DNA from: Gemmatimonadaceae bacterium
GTDB lineage: Bacteria > Gemmatimonadota > Gemmatimonadetes > Gemmatimonadales > Gemmatimonadaceae
Direction: 5' to 3'
Assembly (NCBI GenBank): GCA_036003045.1
Contig: DASYSS010000104.1
Location: forward strand, 1-64,000
DNA length: 64,000 bases
Part shown: positions 59,921 to 64,000 of the stretch, one piece after another
How the letters are laid out: every line of letters begins with the position of its first letter
How positions within the stretch are numbered: position 1 is the stretch's first letter
Program-made: the position numbers and the translations under genes
Notes under the pieces: generated by a model
The model's input: only the letters and a program-made list of their open reading frames with translations
The model's database searches: none
What the model was told of the DNA's origin: nothing

Positions 59921-61194
59921 GCGTTCTTCGCCAGCCTGATGCCCATGAACTGCCAGCGCGCGTCGGACGGAAAAAAGTTGCGGTACGTGACGCGCGCGTG
60001 CGACCGCGGCGTCGCGCACGACGCGCCGCGCAGCACCCACTGGTCGCACATCCATTTGCCGTTGTACTCGCCCAGCGCGCCGGCGGACGGCGCATAGCCC
60101 GGGTACGCCGTGTACGCGCTCTGCGTCCACTGCCACACGTCGCCGTACAACTGGCGCAGCGATCCGGGGCGGGGGCGCGACGGTCCGGCATGCGAGGGAT
60201 GGAAGTTTCGCGCATCCACGAACGCGCCTTGCACCGGCTGCTCTCGCGCGGCGATCTCCCACTCGGCTTCGGTGGGCAGACGCGCGCCCGCCCACCGCGC
60301 GAACGCATCGGCCTCGTAGTAGCTCACGTGGCAGACGGGGGTGCCGGCGTCGACGGGATTCACGCCGGCGAGCGTGAACTCCGTCCAGCCATCGGGCGTG
60401 CGCTCCCAGTAGAGCGGCGCCTCCCAATTCTGTGCGCGCACGGTGGCCCAGCCGTTCGACAACCACAGCTCCGGGCGATGGTAGCCGCGGTCGTTCATGA
60501 ACGCGAGCCAGTCGCCGTTGGTCACCAGCCGGTCGGCGAGATTGAATTCGTCGACGTACACGCGGTGCGCCGGCATCTCGTTGTCGAACGAGAAGCTGTC
60601 GGCGTCGTGTCCGATCCGGTGGACTCCAGCCTCGACGGAAACCCAGTCCGCCGCGCCGCCGTTGTGGCTGGCCGGCCGCCTCGTCGTGTAGACCGGGCGC
60701 ATGGGATTCATCCAGAACACGTGTTTGATGTCCGTGAGCATCAGCTCCTGATGCTGTTGCTCGTGGTGCACGCCAAGCTCGATCACCGGCATCGCGGGAT
60801 GATTCGGATCGTCGCCAATCCGCTCGACCAGCGCGCGCAGCGCCGCGTCCACGTGCGCGCGGTACGCGTACACCTCGGCGACCGTCGGGCGCGTGACGAG
60901 ACCGCGCTGCGCGCGGCAGTGTCGTTCGCCCGCCTGGACGTAGTACGAGTTGAACAGGAACGCGTACTTCGGGTTGGGCGTGACGTACGACGAGTCGAAC
61001 GGCGCGAGCACGAACGTCTCGAAGAACCAACTGGTATGCGCCAGGTGCCACTTCGTCGGACTGACGTCGGTCATGCTGCTCACGACGTAGTCCTCGACCT
61101 CCAGCGGAGCGCAGAGCGATTCGGTCTGCGCGCGCGCTTGCGTCAATCGGTCGAGAAGCGGCGGCGCCGCGGCGCGAACATCGACGATCGTCAT
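59917..61194 (-). CDS. egtB: ergothioneine sulfoxide synthase EgtB
   Basis: A 425-residue non-haem iron enzyme that joins a thiol donor and O2 to hercynine. N-terminal DinB-like domain: H53 in KWHLAHTSWFFETF and the iron motif H144-x3-H148-x-E150 in GVHHEQQHQELMLT. C-terminal FGE-sulfatase/C-type-lectin domain from about 180: HRVYVDEFNLADRLVTNGDW, CHVSYYEADAFARWAGARLP, YGDVWQWTQSAYTAYPGY, LRGASCATPRSHARVTYRNF. No egtA (gamma-glutamylcysteine synthetase) or egtC gene is in the window, as in organisms whose EgtB uses cysteine directly. First gene of the operon. Confidence 0.95.
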   Translation of the reverse strand: MTIVDVRAAAPPLLDRLTQARAQTESLCAPLEVEDYVVSSMTDVSPTKWHLAHTSWFFETFVLAPFDSSYVTPNPKYAFLFNSYYVQAGERHCRAQRGLVTRPTVAEVYAYRAHVDAALRALVERIGDDPNHPAMPVIELGVHHEQQHQELMLTDIKHVFWMNPMRPVYTTRRPASHNGGAADWVSVEAGVHRIGHDADSFSFDNEMPAHRVYVDEFNLADRLVTNGDWLAFMNDRGYHRPELWLSNGWATVRAQNWEAPLYWERTPDGWTEFTLAGVNPVDAGTPVCHVSYYEADAFARWAGARLPTEAEWEIAAREQPVQGAFVDARNFHPSHAGPSRPRPGSLRQLYGDVWQWTQSAYTAYPGYAPSAGALGEYNGKWMCDQWVLRGASCATPRSHARVTYRNFFPSDARWQFMGIRLAKNA

Positions 61195-61272
61195 ACGATA
61201 CGAGCCCCCAAATTCCGTTCTACCTCGCCATGAAACTCCCTAAACGGCTACGTCGGCCGAGGAGTTCCAGAT

Positions 61273-62511
61273 CTACCGCCGCCGCCTCGCGGTTATGAGC
61301 GTGGCGATTTCGTCCGGCCGCGGATTGATGAAGTCGAGGCGGACGCGGCCGTCCGGCTGCGTGGTGACCGTCGCGGGAATTCCACTGTTCGTAAGAACCC
61401 ACCCTGCCGGCAGCACCACCGCGTTCGACGGCCGACCGAAACTGCGATCCCAGACGAGCTCGTCACCGACGAGCTTGTAACGAGCGGTGTCCGTGTACGT
61501 CTCGAACATGCGAATCCGGATCGATTGGCCCGGGCTCACCGCCGCAAAATGAAACACCACGACCTCGAGATCCGGCGTGACGTTGCTCACGGCGAGCTTC
61601 GCGCGCGAGATGGCCTCGCCCTTGAGAATCTCGAACTTGAGCGGCTCGCCCGTGTCGAGATTCATCGCCCGCGGGCTCGACACCGTGCTTCCGGCCCTCA
61701 CTTCATTGATGTACGTGCTAGTTCCGGGCCGCGATTCCGTGTAGTCGTGATACAAGTCGAAGGCGTGGGTCTCCGGCTGCTGAAGGAAGTAGACGATCTC
61801 GCGGTTCTGGTGAGCGCGATCTCCCAAACGTGAAGCCACGCTCGACGCCGTCGCGCTCGACTCTTTCGCGCCGACCCGTACGGCGCGCATCATCAGCGGC
61901 GCTTCGGACGGCGTGTTGTTCCAGAAAGTGATGCCGATGCGTCCGTCCGTTTCCTGCAACACCTGCGATGGGAAATTGCAGGACACGAGCTCGTATCCCT
62001 TTGGTAGCACCACCGCGTTTCGTTTGATCCCGAGCGGTCGGCTGAACACGATCGTGTCGCCGCGCAGGAAATAGCTCGACGCGTCCTCGTACGTCTTGTC
62101 GATCAAGACGCGCGCCTCACCGCCGTCGGCCGGTACCGGGCGCGTGAGCTTGACGCGGATGTACGTCTGCGTCGTGTCCTGACTTCGCACGCCGCCCTCG
62201 CGCGCCAGCGTCGCGCCGACGACGTCGAATTGCAGTGGCTTCCCGGTCGCGCGGTCGCTCACGCTCTCGTTGGTCGCGACGCTGCCCTTTCGAATCGGAT
62301 TGAAGAAGTACGTCGCGCCCGCGGTCGTCGCCGTGACTTCGTAGATGATCCGGAACTTCGCCGAGCCGGGTTCGAGCAGCTCGTAACGCGTGTACTCGTC
62401 GGACTCGGTTTGCCGCGGCGGCCCCCCGCCCCCGACCCCGGCCTGGGCGCCGAGACGGCCGGCGCCGATCACGACGAGCGTCGCTCCAAATGCTCCACGA
62501 AGACGAATCAT
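61273..62511 (-). CDS. secreted protein with internal duplication, function unknown
   Basis: A 412-residue exported protein: signal peptide (GATLVVIGAGRLGAQ) followed by a Gly/Pro linker. Two homologous halves are obvious. Each has a variant of Y-F/K-L-x-G-D-x-I/L-V-F/W-x-R-x-x-G (SYFLRGDTIVFSRPLGIKRN; RYKLVGDELVWDRSFGRPSN), then NAVVLPKGYELVSCNFPSQV or NAVVLPAGWVLTNSGIPATV, then a Q-x-D-G-R-I/V-x-I/L-x-F-x-N closing strand. It looks beta-sandwich-like. I do not recognise a family; it might be an assembly or binding domain of the cell envelope. Upstream of egtB on the same strand, with 78 bases between, so co-transcription with egtBD is possible. Confidence 0.75.
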   Translation of the reverse strand: MIRLRGAFGATLVVIGAGRLGAQAGVGGGGPPRQTESDEYTRYELLEPGSAKFRIIYEVTATTAGATYFFNPIRKGSVATNESVSDRATGKPLQFDVVGATLAREGGVRSQDTTQTYIRVKLTRPVPADGGEARVLIDKTYEDASSYFLRGDTIVFSRPLGIKRNAVVLPKGYELVSCNFPSQVLQETDGRIGITFWNNTPSEAPLMMRAVRVGAKESSATASSVASRLGDRAHQNREIVYFLQQPETHAFDLYHDYTESRPGTSTYINEVRAGSTVSSPRAMNLDTGEPLKFEILKGEAISRAKLAVSNVTPDLEVVVFHFAAVSPGQSIRIRMFETYTDTARYKLVGDELVWDRSFGRPSNAVVLPAGWVLTNSGIPATVTTQPDGRVRLDFINPRPDEIATLITARRRR

Positions 62512-62599
62512 CGTTCCCTCGTTCGAAGCGAGAAGGGTCAGTCCGGGGGGTTGAACCTACGGTGGCCCGGAAGGGGCCGCCATCCTATCTTCGTCGCCG

Positions 62600-64000
62600 A
62601 TGACGACGGCCACCGTGGACACCGCGGCTCGCTCGCGCTACGCGTGGGCGACGACGGGAGACATCAACGCGTTCTTCGGGTTGATGCTCGACAACGTCGT
62701 CAACCTCGCCGTGCTCGCGGGCATTCTCGTCGCCGGCTTCGGCTTCCCGGCGACGCTCGTCTACACACGCATGTTCCCGGGCACCGCGCTCGGTGTGCTG
62801 TTCGGCGACGTCGTGTACACGGTGATGGCGATTCGGCTCGCGCAGCGCACCGGCCGCGACGACGTGACCGCGATGCCGCTCGGCCTCGATGCGCCGTCGA
62901 CGATCGGCATGGCGCTCACCGTGCTCGGCCCGGCGTTTCTCGTCGCGAAGGCGAAGATGTCCGCCGGTGACGCGGCGATCGTCGCGTGGCAGGTCGGCAT
63001 GGCGTGCATGGTGTTGATGGGCGTCTTCAAGTTCGTGATGTCGTTCGTCGGCGACCGGGTGCGGCGCGCGATCCCCGAAGCCGGACTCCTCGGCTCCATC
63101 GGCGGCGTGGGCATCGCGCTCCTCGGTACGTTGCAGCTCGGCGAGATCTACGGCGAGCCGATCGTCGGCATGATGGCGCTCGGCATCATCCTCTACGCGC
63201 TGGTGGCGAAGCTCCGCCTGCCGATGCGCGCGCCGCAGGTGCTGGCGAGCGTCGTCGTCGGCGTCGCGATCTACTACGGTCTCGGCGCCGCGGGCCTGCT
63301 CGTGCACCCGGTCGCGACGCCGACCGCGAGCTTTCCGATGGGTGCCCCGCTCCCCTCGTTAGGGTTCTTGAAAGGAATGCCGATCGCGGTGCGCGACTAT
63401 CTGCCGCTCGCTCTTCCGTTCGCGATCCTCACGGTGATCGGCGGCATCAACGTGACGGAGAGCGCGCGCATCGCCGGCGACGACTACAACACGCGCGACA
63501 TCCTGCTCACCGAGGCGGTCGCGACGCTCGTCGCCGGCGTGTGCGGCGGCGTGAGCCAGTCGACGCCGTACATCGGGCATCCGGCGTACAAGGCGATGGG
63601 CGGACGAGCCGGATACACGCTCGCCACGGGGCTGTTCATCGGGTTGGGAGGCATCTTCGGCTACATCGCGTTCATGGCCGACGCGTTGCCCAAGCCCGCG
63701 CTGGCGCCGATCCTCGTGTTCGTCGCGCTCGACATCACCGAGCAGAGTTACGTCGCGACGCCCAGACGTCACGCGGCGGCGGTCACGCTCGCGGTTCTAC
63801 CGTCGGTCGCGCAACTCGTGCAGATCTTCTTGTCGCAGACCTACAACGGCGCGTTGATGTCGGCGGCGATCGATCCCGCGGGAACGATGAAGGCCACAGG
63901 TCTGACCAACCCGGACTTCATTTCGACGGTCGCCGTGATGGTGATGCTGGCCCACGGATTCATTCTCACGGCGATGCTCTGGGGCGGCGCGCTCGCGTTC
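62600..64000 (+). CDS. purine/uracil-type permease (AzgA/NCS2-like), partial
   Basis: An open frame of 467 codons from ATG 62600 that runs off the right edge, so the end is missing. About 12 hydrophobic segments are present. The opening (TTGDINAFFGLMLDNVVNLA), VTAMPLGLDAPSTIGMAL, and the GVCGGVSQSTPYIGHPAYKA followed by MGGRAGYTLATGL block correspond in position to the GTTPVTTYIES-type motif of AzgA/NCS2 purine and uracil permeases, though the residues differ. ALAPILVFVALDITEQSYVA is near the C-terminal region. A related transporter with other substrates is possible. Nothing upstream indicates a riboswitch. Confidence 0.75.
   Translation, partial: MTTATVDTAARSRYAWATTGDINAFFGLMLDNVVNLAVLAGILVAGFGFPATLVYTRMFPGTALGVLFGDVVYTVMAIRLAQRTGRDDVTAMPLGLDAPSTIGMALTVLGPAFLVAKAKMSAGDAAIVAWQVGMACMVLMGVFKFVMSFVGDRVRRAIPEAGLLGSIGGVGIALLGTLQLGEIYGEPIVGMMALGIILYALVAKLRLPMRAPQVLASVVVGVAIYYGLGAAGLLVHPVATPTASFPMGAPLPSLGFLKGMPIAVRDYLPLALPFAILTVIGGINVTESARIAGDDYNTRDILLTEAVATLVAGVCGGVSQSTPYIGHPAYKAMGGRAGYTLATGLFIGLGGIFGYIAFMADALPKPALAPILVFVALDITEQSYVATPRRHAAAVTLAVLPSVAQLVQIFLSQTYNGALMSAAIDPAGTMKATGLTNPDFISTVAVMVMLAHGFILTAMLWGGALAF

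Noticed and set aside
57780-60308. A continuous 842-codon frame on the minus strand covering egtD and part of egtB
   Set aside because: The upper part translates to arginine-rich low-quality sequence opposite to clear EgtB/EgtD frames; only the last 389 codons encode recognisable Rieske and flavodoxin domains, starting at a GTG overlapping the egtD stop.

Overview
The window reads as a GC-rich (about two thirds G+C by eye) chromosomal stretch of a free-living, diderm, probably soil or sediment bacterium. Three large Ser/Thr protein kinases with TPR or TolB-like tails, many secreted proteins and lipoproteins, an outer-membrane beta-barrel, and frequent ATGA/GTGA-type gene overlaps all fit Gemmatimonadota. 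There is no rRNA or marker gene to prove this, so the assignment is inference. I see no tRNA, rRNA, transposase, prophage gene or CRISPR array.

Layout. 1-8.3 kb: a 2704-residue Rhs/YD-repeat polymorphic toxin on the minus strand with a nuclease-like tail, overlapped by the start of a DUF4304-like gene (probable immunity) that runs off the left edge. 8.3-12.8 kb: a decayed membrane-protein gene and a kinase/AAA/TPR signalling protein. 12.9-18.7 kb: small single genes (DinB protein, YncE-like propeller, GAF sensor, SDR epimerase, DUF2147 protein, MFS transporter). 18.6-21.3 kb: a tight minus-strand operon acyl carrier protein - ketosynthase - alpha-oxoamine synthase, likely joining an acyl chain to an amino acid. 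21.6-28.9 kb: secreted Q-rich protein, two-lobed aspartyl protease with PDZ, TolB/TPR kinase, an orphan molybdo-hydroxylase FAD subunit with extra cysteines, and a duplicated-domain lipoprotein. 29.2-34.6 kb: Fe-S assembly operon sufBCDUS with an IscR-like site upstream. 34.9-39.9 kb: beta-barrel protein, DUF4403 lipoprotein and two overlapping secreted M20 peptidases. 40.1-44.9 kb: a transmembrane kinase plus a lipoprotein, with visibly lower GC than the surroundings. 45.1-47.9 kb: wtpABC tungstate/molybdate transporter with an attenuator-like hairpin before wtpA. 48-50.3 kb: NatAB-type ABC exporter. 50.5-56.7 kb: TMEM175-like channel, DinB protein, MFS transporter, secreted esterase, ECF sigma/anti-sigma pair, ketopantoate reductase family protein, secreted MsrB. 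57.8-61.2 kb: a translationally coupled operon egtB-egtD-(Rieske+flavodoxin fusion), i.e. ergothioneine synthesis linked to an unassigned redox protein. 61.3-64 kb: secreted protein of unknown function with an internal duplication, and a purine/uracil-type permease cut by the right edge.

The best leads for something undescribed are (1) the egtB-egtD-Rieske/flavodoxin operon, which lacks egtA, egtC and egtE nearby; (2) the ACP-KAS-oxoamine synthase operon; (3) the Rhs toxin with its disulfide-rich Ig-like stalk and DUF4304 partner; and (4) several short dispersed intergenic inverted repeats and octamer arrays, two of which recur in this window. Redox and stress themes (ergothioneine, MsrB, Suf, sigma/anti-sigma with a zinc finger) cluster in the right half, but no shared control is shown by the sequence.
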